Positions 47,701-58,682 of a stretch of DNA of 64,000 nt are shown in pieces. This DNA is from Pisolithus tinctorius (Eukaryota > Basidiomycota > Agaricomycetes > Boletales > Pisolithaceae). The position numbers and the translations under genes were made by a program. The stretch covers positions 930,001-994,000 of the forward strand of contig JANFAH010000005.1 in the NCBI GenBank assembly GCA_024663395.1, in the 5' to 3' direction. The notes beneath the pieces are model-generated. The model made no database searches. It was not told the DNA's origin and saw only the letters and a program-made list of their open reading frames with translations. The stretch's first letter is position 1, and each line of letters starts with the position of its first letter.

Positions 47701-48230
47701 CTGCGCGACAGTCTGGAGGACCAGACTTGTTCCTCTGGAATGCCGAGCAGCGTATATGTAAGTTTGTGGAGGTGAAAGGACCCGGCGATACTTTACGAGA
47801 GAATCAGAAGGCAAGTGTAATCTTTCCACTGCTCGAATAGCACTCAATGTGGTTTCTTAAGGTTTGGATCGATGCATTGCTCAGGGCTTCGGTACCCGTA
47901 GAGATTTGCCGTGTAGTGGAGAAAGACTGTGATACCGTGAAGAACCCCAGCACCAGGGCAAGAGGGCGCCGCAACCTAAAGCGGAAGAGAGCTGTCGATT
48001 GCGAGAGCTCTCAAGACGAGAGGGAAGTCGGCACCTCACTAACAGCCCCCCGATTTTTTTGCAATTTCAGTCGATCTTGCACAGCAGAATCCGATTCTAC
48101 CTCGGCTGTTGTTGAGCCTCACGACACGAAACACCAGCAACCTAGCGTGCCGGAATGCAAGCTCACTTCATCAACCAATCGTAGGGAAGCTACACCTCCC
48201 ACAAAACGATTGAAGGTCCACGACATTTGA
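44743..48230 (+). CDS. fan1: Fanconi-associated nuclease FAN1 homologue
   Basis: Structure-specific DNA nuclease for interstrand-crosslink repair. A first exon near 44743 (start uncertain; 44788 is an alternative Met) ends SGPHISIYVQVFE and splices in phase to EMLSTVLQHEAHLFDEAEIL, the expected N-terminal block. Then YNARFLMVRLLLRKPDTWNR and a SAP-like region (LEALLDCLKADELKTIARQL, later DIQKQELIASVLRAA). TPR-like helices are TREALLEYEEILILEGRI, GILGEYQRELEVLEALLAQR and KSRDTAERALTAVIDALEDP. The VRR-NUC nuclease has GGPDLFLWNAEQRICKFVEV, KGPGDTLRENQK and VWIDALLRASVPVEICRV. A disordered basic tail ends at 48230. No UBZ finger is visible, as I recall for fungal FAN1. Roughly ten introns. Confidence 0.9.
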
Positions 48231-48463
48231 TTTCAAGTTTATTGTAGCGTGACGAACCTCCGTCTTGTAATCGTGATCGTAAATTATAGGGTTGTATGAC
48301 GAGCCCACCCTAGAAACTGGTATGCATGATTGTGAACGGACTCTGTCACAAATAACGAAGGGGATAAATAGTGGGAGGGGGTGATACAATTGGTAAGCCG
48401 TACAGGTCGTGAATGCAAAGAAACAAGAGCCATGCAAAAGTGTATCCAAGTAAGGTCCCAACG

Positions 48464-51400
48464 TTATGAATCTCTGTTGGGAGTAGGGGGTTTCTTTCGC
48501 CGTAGGGACGAGAAGATGCGTATCGATGCTTTCTTCTTCAGTGGTTGTGCCTTCGCAAGGGGTAAATGGCGGTTGCTCTGCCAGCGCTCTGACAGGTCGG
48601 TCTGTATTCGACGCATGGCAACACCCCCTTCCTCTGTTGCAAAGTCGAAGCCACGGTGTACCGAGCGCACACCGGTGGACATGTCAGTGTGACTCGCCCG
48701 ACGAACATCTTGTGGTCTTGAGTGGTCCGCAGATGCGTGGTCTACGCTACGATCTGTGGGCGTGCCGCCAACGATCGACGCGACTGATAACGGCCGTGAC
48801 ATTCGTGAAGACGACCTCAGTCTCGACGAGGTCCTTGAGTGTTGGTCGTGTGGTCCCAGGCGACAAGCCTTCGCAATGTCGAGTTCAGGATGCTTTTTCC
48901 TGATATAACGCAAGATCTCCAAATCCCCTGGAGCGTAGCCCAGCTGCCAAGCACGGTATAGGTATCGAGGTAGCAAGGAGATAGCGACGGTCAGGAGAAG
49001 ACATAGCCAGAAGTATGCAGACCTGAAGAGGAAGTGGTTGTTTCCGTAAACGCCCGTCACGAACCAGCCTGGACTAATCGAGTTATATACCACCTACACA
49101 AATGATCAGAACTACCAGACGCGGGATTTTGGATTTTGCTTACAGTGAATAGCCACAATAGCACTATGCCTATGAAGACTGCAACGAAAACCCATGCTGT
49201 CCATACGTTGGTGTTGAGGCCGTTATAGAGGCAGGCTACAGTAACACTGGCGAACACCATGGTCTGTGGTAGGAGAGTGAGTGGGTGATACAAAATGGTG
49301 TGGTGAGTATGCCATACTGTTGAGTACTCGTACAAGGCAATATCATAGCCATCACTCCGAGCCGTTGTCGTGAAGTACGCGTAGGTAATCAAAAAATACA
49401 GCGGAACGGACTGGTCAGACGGTTAGAGTCACAAAAATGCAATTCTACTCAATGACATACCTGTATGACTCCATCCAACATATACCCACAGAAAGATTTC
49501 AGTGTGAACCACGTTCGCTCGCGGCCGTACCGGTAGAGCTCCGGAAATGCCATAAGGATGTCAGCATCTAATAGAGAGTTAGTCTCGAGAGCCAGGAAAG
49601 CCATGCTTGCTTACCAACAATGCGGTCAAACAAACCGATACCCAACACTGGAGCGATCGTCCAGAACGAATTCCAGAAAAGGAGGTAGGTATAGTTGAAA
49701 GCGCTGATGACATTTAGGCGATACAACACATAAGAAGTGAACTTGAATCCTCACTAGGCTGAGCTCCATCCACAATATATCTGGAACCACCAGAGAACCC
49801 CAATGCACACTATATTCTTGTAGAAAAAGTTGAGGATCCTGGACGAAAGGTGAGCTGGTCACGGGACACCTAGGTAACACTCACATTGATCCATTGCGGG
49901 CGTAAGACCAGTGTCCATGGACAAGGAGGAGCCGCTTCAGAAACCGGAACTAAAACAAAGGTAAATGGTCGCCTCTTTGACAACATCAGCCGTCATACCT
50001 GAGCAATGGCATAATCTGAAGAGTTGACAGCCTGAAGACCTTCCTCACCCCGAATACCGACGCCAACATCAGCGGCCTAGAACAACATTTACGTCATCTC
50101 AAACAAAGATAAGAAAATTCGGGATTACCTGTATCATGCTAACGTCGTTGGCACCATCACCAATTGCCAGAGTCATTGCATGCAATCCATCCTTTACGAG
50201 TTTGACAACAAGAGCTTTCTGGAGTGGCGATACACGACAGCATATGACCCCTTCGCACTGTGTTCCGAGACTCAGTAGGAGTTTTTTGTGGTGGTCGTCC
50301 GAAAGGGCCTACGCCGAAAGTTTAGCATTAAACAGCCAAGTCTCTGAGTAACTTACATTTCCTAGTGCAGCGCCATCAATAACAAGAACGTAGCCCCCTG
50401 GTCGTCGACCGTTGTCTTCGCCTACAAGCGACGTCACCCCTGTACTAAGACGACGCATAGCGTAAGGCGTCTCGGATACTTGATACTGCGATGTTTCCAG
50501 ACGCACGGAGTCGTCTTTAAGCACATCGCTGTCGGGGAAGAAGTCTTCCAGAGCCTGAACCAACTGTTCAAAGACCGATCGTCCCTGATCACCACCGCGT
50601 ATGACTATGATGTTCGAATCATCAGCGATGAGATTTGTGCTATGACCGATAGCTTCGCAACAAACGCAACATCAGCTGAAGTCCAGACAAATCCGATAAA
50701 CAAGGTAAATACCTATAGCAGTTTCTAGCTTGTCTCCCGTAGCTACCCATATCTTTATGCCAGCCAGCTTCAGGTCAGCAATTGTTTCTGGAACGCCATC
50801 TTGAAGGCGGTCCTCGATTGCCGTCGCACCAAGTAAACGAAGTTCCTGCTCAATCTCGTTGCAAGCGGCCTCAACGTTGCCTTCACGATCTTCTAGTGAA
50901 GTGGCCGCACGCTGATATCGTTCGTTCCAAGCCTCGTACTCATCATCTGCATCACGCATCAGTACAAATTTATTCAGCGTGGATAATGATGCTCCATATA
51001 CCTGGTATAACTTTGTAAGCCAATGTCAGAGTGCGCAGTCCTGCACCTGCAAAACCATCCAGGTGTTGTTCAGTTGCTCGTTTAAGCTCATCCCCGCCCG
51101 CCTTTAGTCTCTCAAAAATGACGCTGTCGGCTCCCTTCGTCAACAAGAACAACCGAGAATCCGCTTCATCCAATTTGCGCACGATAACACTCATGCGTTT
51201 ACGAACGCTAGTGAATTCCAGGATGTTGAGCAGCTCGTAGCGTTCAACCTCAGTCGAAAAGGGAGTTTGGAGCTTCAATACCTCCTTGTCTCGCCCGCGG
51301 AAGACGAAGCCCACATCAGCCGCTGCTTGGACGAGGGCCGCTTCGTCGGGAGACTGGGCCTTGTACTCGATAGCTCCAGTGTGATGATCCACAACTGCCA

Positions 51401-53427
51401 GGACAGTGTGGCATAACGCAAGAACAGAGAAAAAGCCATTGAGTGAACGTGCGTGCGTAGCGTTGTCGGAACCAGGCTCTGCATCGACAGCATTTGCAAG
51501 GTCTTGCGAGAGTTGATTGTCCTTAAAGTGCTGGCGAACACTGCTAGACAGCTTGACATCTGCCGGCGGGACAGGACTCTCCCTATCATTACCATTACCT
51601 CCCGTGTGTTGTGCTTCAACATCTGATTCCATCTCGTGGTCACCGTAGTAAACCACTCCCCCTATGGAACACTCCCTGAAAACCATCGAATTCTGTGACC
51701 ATAGTGAGCATGTTAGCAAATATACCAAAGAGGAATGCCTGCCTCTGTAAGCGTCCCAGTTTTGTCGGAGAAGATGTACTCAATCTGCCCAAGGTCATCG
51801 GAGAGATTGTAGCTCCTAGCCAGGGTAGGTTGCCCCGTCTTCTTATAGAACATTTCATAGTCGAAGTATATGAACAACGCTTGACACGTCTTTACGCCCT
51901 CTATAGATATGTACAGGGATATCGGCACGATGTTCTGGAAACTATGGATAACGGGAGTCAGCACCGTATCAAAGCATCGTAAAGACGACACCAACGTGAT
52001 CAACGCAAACGCCCACGTAAAGAAGCCATTAATCCCGGGGTTGTCTCCAGACGTATTATCACCGTAAAGCCAAGGAGCGCCCTCTGGATATAGTCGCGAC
52101 TCGATTTTGTAGTCAGCAATACCGCATACTGCAGCCATAGCGGCAAGGATAGCAAGGTTTATAAAGCTGAAATCATTTCAGAAGCGACATCACAAGTGGG
52201 GAACAGCAAAGAAACCCTACACTTGTGGATTGGTTTGGCGTTCCACTCTGCTTCGTTTACTGGGAGTGCCGCCCGAGTTTCGGACTATCTTGGAGTCTTC
52301 TCCTGCAAATAGGACGACACCGATTGCCCAATCGGTATTTCGAAGAACAGTGCCACGAAGAAGAACCATTTGTATGTCAACGGGATATCTGTCACCGTTG
52401 CGGGATACCGTTGCATTTAGCCTGTACATATTGGTATCTGGACGCTCGCAATCGATGGAAAAGGCGTTGAATTTGTCGGCGCAGTCAGCAGCTGTGCGTA
52501 AATCAGTAAGCCCTGGGGAAGCATTCCGAGACTTGAGGTTTGTTTCTCCGTCGAGATTCTTTGTCTCAACATAAGCCACATTATCCTCCTCTGACGTAGC
52601 GCATATCAAGACGTCCGCAGGTATAGGTTCGTTGTTCATGATTTTGATAAAGTCACCCACACGAACATCTTCCCACAACGTCTTCTTCCAGTGCGCACGG
52701 GCAACCTTGTGGCCGCCACTGAAGAGGTGGTGTTTCCCGTCCGGTAGTGAGATCCCCTCATCTAATTCAACGTCCGTATCGTGCTCCACATCGGCAGATA
52801 TGGTCGTTTCAACATCCTCGTTACGGGCCCGGTGACGTTTTGGGAGAACCCTTGGAGCAATGCCCCTGACGAACGTGCGGCTCTTGCTTCCAATGAAGTT
52901 GGGATTAGTCCACCCACCGCCGTTCAAGACGCGCACGCGGGAATGATTAACTTGGCGGTCTGACTGGTGACGCTTGATATCCTCATAGCCATCCTTGACG
53001 GCCGTGATGCCCAAGACGATGAGAAGAGGAAGAATGACGAGACCAGGTGAGATAGTTGCAAATTCAGGGAAAAACTGAAGGATAGCAATGAAAGCGAAGA
53101 AGCTAGAATGCAGGACATAAGTCTGAATATCAGGGTGAGAGATAAGCGCACGCACATATTTGCGATGCGCCTAAACTGTTCTAGCAGATTGCGAGGGAGG
53201 AAAGTGATAACAGTGTACTTTGAAGTTATGACCTGGTTCGTGCAGTAAACATACTCTTTCTTCGGCCGACCTTTGGCGTCCGAGTAGAAGTTAGGGACAT
53301 CTTGGTTGAAATACACCGTGCGGGGGGTACCACGACCACGGTTGCGGGCGAAGAGGGACTCGAGCTTGAAATTCTGGAGTTTCTCCCAGCGAGTGGCCCA
53401 CGATGGGGGTAGGGTAAGCATGGTCAT
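48464..53427 (-). CDS. P4-ATPase phospholipid flippase, Dnf1/Dnf2-like
   Basis: Plasma-membrane or Golgi aminophospholipid flippase. Start 53427 gives [20 protein letters not shown]. It is followed by [47 protein letters not shown], and the actuator region ([36 protein letters not shown]). The phosphorylation motif is [13 protein letters not shown]. The nucleotide-binding domain contains [29 protein letters not shown] and [14 protein letters not shown]. Hinge motifs are [15 protein letters not shown] and [14 protein letters not shown]. The C-terminal half holds several hydrophobic helices, then a Ser/Arg-rich tail ending [12 protein letters not shown] at 48464. All P-type motifs are intact. 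A plausible TATA (53515-53524) lies about 90 bp upstream. About 12 introns. Confidence 0.94.
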
Positions 53428-53516
53428 AACCTGACAGGCAGGGGACGGCAGCCAGCTAAAACATTGGAGCTAGGTGGGGGCTGAGCACTGAGTTGACAAC
53501 TCCAGTGCCGATGGCT

Positions 53517-53523
53517 ATATAAG
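53517..53523 (-). promoter_or_regulatory. Candidate TATA box of the P4-ATPase gene
   Basis: Minus-strand CTTATATAG-like element about 90 bp upstream of the flippase start codon, in the 390-bp gap after the septin gene. Consensus and distance fit; unproven. Confidence 0.3.
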
Positions 53524-53818
53524 CAGTGATGATGCATTATGCATCATGGCTGATAGGTCCCATGCCGAAATTTACCACGCCTTCCTCCAGCCTCCGTCGG
53601 GTTCGCACCCGTCCGCTCATATCGCTTACTCCAAAGTTGAAACGTTGACGTATATTGATATGTATCACAGCGAACTTCTCGGTGTATCAAAAAGAACGGA
53701 GTCAAAACATGCAAGTAGAATATCGGGGGACTAAACGAGCGCGTAAGGAATGGTACTGGATGGGTATAACTGCCTCTCTGCGGGATCAAGAAAATAGTTC
53801 TCCGACCCACTCGTCCTC

Positions 53819-55103
53819 TCACTGATTGGTCGGCGGCCTTTGCTGCACGCCCTCCTTAAGTGCAAGTAGCTGCTTAGACCGGAACGCCTCATAGTGGATC
53901 TGTGCAGTTGTTTCAATAAGGTCTTGGAGGTGCGTCCTATTCGAGAAAGGCTTTTTAAACACAAGTAATCGCACTCGGAACCACAACAATGACTCACCTC
54001 GTCAAGAAGTTTCTGAGATGAACGAATTCACAGTGGTCCTCATCTTCGACGTTCACCACGCCCCATCGGTTTTTGCGACCCCGAACGGACTTGCCATCGA
54101 TGATCACGTTGCGCTCAGAACCAACGACAGCAAACGGAATGATGTTCTGCAACACTCGTCAGCAAAAGCAACAAAACCAGTCGCATTTGAACCTACCCGG
54201 ATGCCCTCGTTCAGCTGAATCTCTTCCTCATCATTTTCGTCCGTGTCGAAGGGGTACAAGCGAATGTTGTGGTATACAAGCTCGGCGCGGATCTTTCGTT
54301 CGTTAGTAAATTATCCTGTCCATCGTGGAAGCGACGTACCTTTTGCTTGAATGCTTCTCTTTCCTCGAACGTCAAGCTGTCTGCCTTTGCAATGACCGGC
54401 ACGACGTTAACAACTTCGCTCAACTTCTTCATCACGATGACATCGATCGCACGAAGGGAGTGCCCAGTAGGACTGATAAAGTAAAGGCAACAGTGAATGC
54501 GAGTGTCCTGAATGTGACGGTCGCGCATGGCCGTGAGCTCCTTGCGGAGATAGGCGCTGTGTTGGTCCTTGATATACTTAACAATTGGGTCCCAACTGAA
54601 TCACACATTCGATGAGAGGCACACAAACCACGAATACACTACATACCAGTTCTCGTTGTTAATTTGGTCACCGTAACCCGGTGTGTCGACGATGTTCAGG
54701 CGGAGTCTGACACCATTCTCGATGATAACTGTTGTTACGTGCATAAGAAGAGAGAAACGAATGACAAAACGGGGCATACCATGCGAGACGGCCTGAATTT
54801 CCGTGGTTTGTCTGACAGGCTCATCCGCTTCCAAACGACCCTTCGAGTCGATCAAATGGGACGCGAATATGGTGTTGATCAACGTCGACTTTCCCAGACC
54901 GGTTTGTCCTATAGTTCAAATGATTCCATAGGCCACGTCAACCACACCGCTACGCGCTGCTCATCCAATCTACGCTACGCACCAACAACGATCACGTTGA
55001 ACTGAAATCCGCGCTTCAAGAGCTTGTGCTCAATCTGTGAGGTGATAGAGTCGAAACCGACATAGGCTGTCGCACGAATCTCCTCGACAGCAGCAGCAGC
55101 CAT
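53819..55103 (-). CDS. cdc10: Septin Cdc10
   Basis: GTP-binding filament protein of the septin ring. Start 55103 gives MAAAAVEEIRATAYVGFDSI then TSQIEHKLLKRGFQFNVIVV, the Cdc10-type N-terminus (YVGFD..TxQIEH). The P-loop GQTGLGKSTLINTIFASHL follows an intron. Then come RLRLNIVDTPGYGDQINNEN (G3, DTPG), the block WDPIVKYIKDQHSAYLRKEL, IHCCLYFISPTGHSLRAIDV, and the G4 motif VVPVIAKADSLT (AKAD). Next are ELVYHNIRLYPFDTDENDEE, IIPFAVVGSERNVIIDGKSV, RGRKNRWGVVNVEDEDHCEF and THLQDLIETTAQIHYEAFRS. It ends QQRPPTNQ at 53819. No long C-terminal coiled coil, as expected for Cdc10 and unlike Cdc3/11/12. Confidence 0.95.
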
Positions 55104-55395
55104 GTTACTTGCCAGTCTTTTGGGGGGGGAGCTTGGGAGGGCAGAGTGAGTGCAAACGAGCAAACGCAACTCCATGCTAAATTTGTTTGTGCTAGTTACA
55201 TCTGGGGTCCTCCTACACGATCACGTGACAACTACTGCTCTACGCTTCCCCCAGCCACCCCTAACTTGTACATCTATTACAGGACAGTGCCCAACCTGTA
55301 TCCAAGGGTGCATGGTCAGTGCCATGAAAATGAGTGGTAAAGAAAGCGCATTAAACAGAGAGAACACAAAATGAAAGTTATCGCTGCCGTATAAT

Positions 55396-56738
55396 TTATG
55401 CTTGTCCTCCCAACATTCTTGGCAGGAGCGTTTGACAAGACATAAGATGTGCGGAAACAAACACTTAGTAGTACATACCCGATTGATTTCAAACCATGGA
55501 TGCTGGCGAACGCTGTTCAGACAGCGACTTCGTGACGGACCAACCGAGCACTTACTAGTAACCCTCTAAATTGCGTCCAACTTCGTCCTCCATACCTTTT
55601 GGCACTCCGTCCAAAGTAAAGGTTACCGTCGTTGAATCGGACGACTGGTTCAGCGTGATGGTGAGCGTAGCTTCGTGTTCTATGAGTGCTTCAGATGAGG
55701 AAAAATCGAAGAGAAGAAAATAAAAAATAACAACCTGGTGGCCAAACGGGGCTTTGAAGCGACCATGTCTGCTTGATTTCCTTCCCCGGAACGAGGGAGA
55801 TATATTTCCCCTTAACACCCCCTCCAAAGAGCGAATACGACGAGCTGGGCTGAGGAATAGACTGTAGTGGATCGCTTACACCAGTTCATAACTGACGACG
55901 TAAAAAGCACACACCTGCGCTGCAGAACGTGTCCAAGACGGGATGCGGCTCTCGTCCGTCAGTAATGAATAGAGATCTTCCGCGGCAGCCATGAACATCG
56001 CATCTTTGACTATCTCTGATGTGTTTACTGCCACTTTTTTGGCCGGCACAGGCTTCGCTGTCGAAGCAGCCGCGCCTGAGTTGGTGGCGTGCGTAGGTGC
56101 CGCCAGGGTACTAACAGGGGTACCGGTCCGGCTAGGTTCAGCACTGACGGTGAGGTCCTTGCCGTGGGTGTCAATGATAGCAACAGGGAACTCTGCAAAT
56201 TTGGCCTCGAGTGCAGGAGGTATACGCGCTTTTGCAAAGGCATAGAGCGCGTCCACAGCTACACTGGATTCGGTTTGCAATGACCACTCATACTATAAGA
56301 TGATCAGATTATCCAGCTGCACAACGCAATTCTAATCGTCACGTACGATGTAGTCAGACAAGCGATCCAGGGTGATTTCATGCGAAACTTCAGGAACTGT
56401 GAGCTTGCCCTTGACCGAAGTTCCATCGCTAGCCGTGCCAGACCATTCGAGCTGAACCTTGCAGTCATAGATCGTAATCAGCCTAAACATCAGGCATCGT
56501 CAGAACTGCTTGCGGAATTATCTAGGCGACCTGATTCTGAGACCTACTTGGACTTGCGCTGGCCGAGCTCCACGTCACCTTCCACATCCCGAACCGAAGT
56601 CACGGAGACGTTCTCTGAGCCTTCACCATCAATAGATATGGTCGTGAGCTCACGCTCGAACCAAGCTCTTGCCCACGATGTCACGTTCTTATTCTTCCAG
56701 TGCCAATTCGCGGTTGAAGCTGGCATCGACATGGCCAT
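55396..56738 (-). CDS. aha1: Hsp90 co-chaperone Aha1 (activator of Hsp90 ATPase)
   Basis: Cytosolic stimulator of Hsp90 ATPase. Start 56738 gives MAMSMPASTANWHWKNKNVT, SWARAWFERELTTISIDG and the exon LITIYDCKVQLEWSGTASDG then TSVKGKLTVPEVSHEITLDR, i.e. the N-terminal Aha1 domain with the NWHWKNKN signature. A Thr/Ala-rich linker follows. The C-terminal START-like domain has AEDLYSLLTDESRIPSWTRS, FGGGVKGKYISLVPGKEIKQ and HEATLTITLNQSSDSTTVTF. The last exons continue through two short introns, GYYIHGLKSIG then MLGGQA, with stop at 55396. If the first of these introns were read through, translation would stop at 55555; splicing restores the usual ending. Confidence 0.93.
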
Positions 56739-57228
56739 CTAAGTCTTCTAAGATAGAATAAGTCGGCAGCCAATACAAGATATGTAAAATTTGGAGAATC
56801 GCGTGTGCCGCGCGGTGAATGCTGTTTAAAGGACATCAGAGCCTCCAGAACATTCTACTGAGTACTCCGATCCATGTCAGCTTTCATTACAAGAAACCAG
56901 CAACAAAAACAGCGGTATCGACGTTCTACAGAACCTGCTGCCTGAGCTAGGATACAGAGATCTACGTCCACTGAAAAACCCCAAGTAACAAGGTAATAGG
57001 CAGTAGCACAGCATGGATACATCAGCATCAAATTGTCCGACACGGAAAAAGAAGGGAGATATAAATTAGGAAGAAAAAAGAGCAGGTGAGTGGGGTTCCC
57101 GGGTATGCTGAAAACAGATGACCGGGTATAAGCTCGCGTTAGTGACACCGACTGAATGGTCAAGGTGTGAGCGCTGAGCAGCGAAACGAGCGAGTGGCAA
57201 CACACTCACAAGTAGAGCCTGGCTCGGC
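56739..57228. other. Intergenic region
   Basis: 490 bp between the aha1 start and the stop of the SH3 membrane-protein gene. Probably aha1 promoter plus a 3' UTR. No gene supported. Confidence 0.55.
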
Positions 57229-58344
57229 TCAGAACCTCCTTTCATGGGGGTTCAAGCTACTCATTCGCCTGGCATTTCTCCAATCAGTGTCACCTGAGGC
57301 TGAGTCGACAGTGGTCTCTGACAAGCAGTCTTGTGGGATCATGCCCCGTTCCCCTCTTCCATTTTCACACGAGGCCCAGCCATCATCGAATCGAGTAACC
57401 ACGCGAACCAGTTCGCCGGTTGTAATAGCAAGTTCATCCGGAAGAGTAGGGACGAAGGTACACTTAATCATTGCAACTGGGAGTCCCGGCTGGGTGCCAG
57501 TAGAGTGCACCGGTGCGTTCGGACTACCTCCTGACACCGCAGCTGCCCGAGCGGCTGCTAGAGCCGTAGCCTTGCGGGTAGTGTCAGGAGTCGTAACAAG
57601 TATGGGATTATTATAAGAAGCTGGTGGTGGTAGAGGGAACGGATGAATCGATGGCGAACTACCTATTGTCGACTGGAAGATTGAAGGATCCGAACGAGTG
57701 GCGTAGACAGTCCGATCACCCGGCCCCAGGGTGCCACTGCCGAAGGGTTTTTCCCCGAGTTCGGGGACACCATGGTGAAGTTTGGATGGATCGTCTCTGT
57801 TTCCATAACCATAAAGGCCAGACAATGAAGCCCTCCTACGCTCTCGGCGACGAAGGTAGGTTTTCCGCACGCAAAATGCAAGGAGTGCGACACCCACAAC
57901 GATACCCGCCACAACAATGCCAATGGTCGCACCAGCAGATAAGCCCCCAGCGGGTGGGCTGGCTGACTGTTGGGAAGGACCTGACGTGGGGGGTGGTGGC
58001 GGCGGTGGAGAAGAGATGAGTGGTGTGGTCGCGACCTGCGAGCCCGTAGAATGCGATGTGGCGGTCGTCAAGATTATCCCAGCAGCGGAAAGAGGTATGG
58101 TGGATGTCGTCAGATTGGAAACAGATGAGCTCGAGCTTGGCGTGGACGTGGCCTGAGAGGAGGTGCTTGTGGCCTGTTTTGCAGAAGTTGCGGAAGTTGG
58201 GCTGGAGGTTGTAGTCGAAGTCTCTGAGGTCGACGTTGTTTGTGCGTTTTTGCCACCGGAGTTAGCAAGTACGAGATTGGTTGGTCCTGACCAGCCTTGA
58301 ACGTGACCCAGACGCTTGGCATGGCGAACGCGCTCGTTATGCAT
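57229..58344 (-). CDS. SH3-domain single-pass membrane protein with Ser/Thr-rich ectodomain
   Basis: 371 residues, uninterrupted from 58344 to 57229. Residues about 30-135 are almost entirely Ser, Thr, Pro and Ala, as in O-mannosylated cell-surface sensors. One TM helix (about 139-158, GATIGIVVAGIVVGVALLAF) is followed by a basic stop-transfer cluster RRRERRR. The cytosolic part is Pro-rich. Residues about 291-343 form an SH3 domain: MIKCTFVPTLPDELAITTGE, then LVRVVTRFDDGWASCENGRG and GMIPQDCL. The layout resembles fungal Fus1- or Msb2/Sho1-related signalling proteins. No signal peptide is evident in this reading, so a 5' exon may be missing. Function inferred only from architecture. Confidence 0.82.
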   Translation of the reverse strand: MHNERVRHAKRLGHVQGWSGPTNLVLANSGGKNAQTTSTSETSTTTSSPTSATSAKQATSTSSQATSTPSSSSSVSNLTTSTIPLSAAGIILTTATSHSTGSQVATTPLISSPPPPPPPTSGPSQQSASPPAGGLSAGATIGIVVAGIVVGVALLAFCVRKTYLRRRERRRASLSGLYGYGNRDDPSKLHHGVPELGEKPFGSGTLGPGDRTVYATRSDPSIFQSTIGSSPSIHPFPLPPPASYNNPILVTTPDTTRKATALAAARAAAVSGGSPNAPVHSTGTQPGLPVAMIKCTFVPTLPDELAITTGELVRVVTRFDDGWASCENGRGERGMIPQDCLSETTVDSASGDTDWRNARRMSSLNPHERRF

Positions 58345-58682
58345 TTATGTGGCAAGGTATAAAAGGTAAAGAGTATCGCCAGGACGCTGAGAGGGAACGG
58401 GTGCCCGAATGGAAGCAGATATATACTGGTGGACAATGAGTGTGTCAGTGAAGGAGCGTGTTGAGCAACGCTGCGAACGGCAATTAAGTCGGTTCACGAC
58501 GCCGTCGACGGGGAGGAGCGGATAATTACAAGGGCGTGGGTGACGAGAGTGCGAAACAATGGAACGCTGGCTGTGGCCGCTAACTCCAGCCAATCAGAAG
58601 CCTCATACTTGGTACTTACATGATACATTGGCACATCCATGCGAAACAAAAGTAGAGTATGTTACAGAACGTTGACAATAAA
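58345..58682. other. Intergenic region
   Basis: 338 bp between the start of the SH3 gene and the stop of prp45. It holds the SH3 gene promoter and possibly an unrecognised 5' exon (a hydrophobic frame near 58436-58330 reads LSVLAILFTFYTLPHK). Nothing else supported. Confidence 0.45.

Noticed and set aside
48526..48903. Plus-strand frame opposite the flippase C-terminus
   Set aside because: Antisense shadow of the P4-ATPase tail, with no domain.
50610..50960. GDKLETA in place of a valine in the P4-ATPase hinge as a possible defect
   Set aside because: The motif is intact apart from a conservative change and matches variation I recall in Dnf-type flippases.
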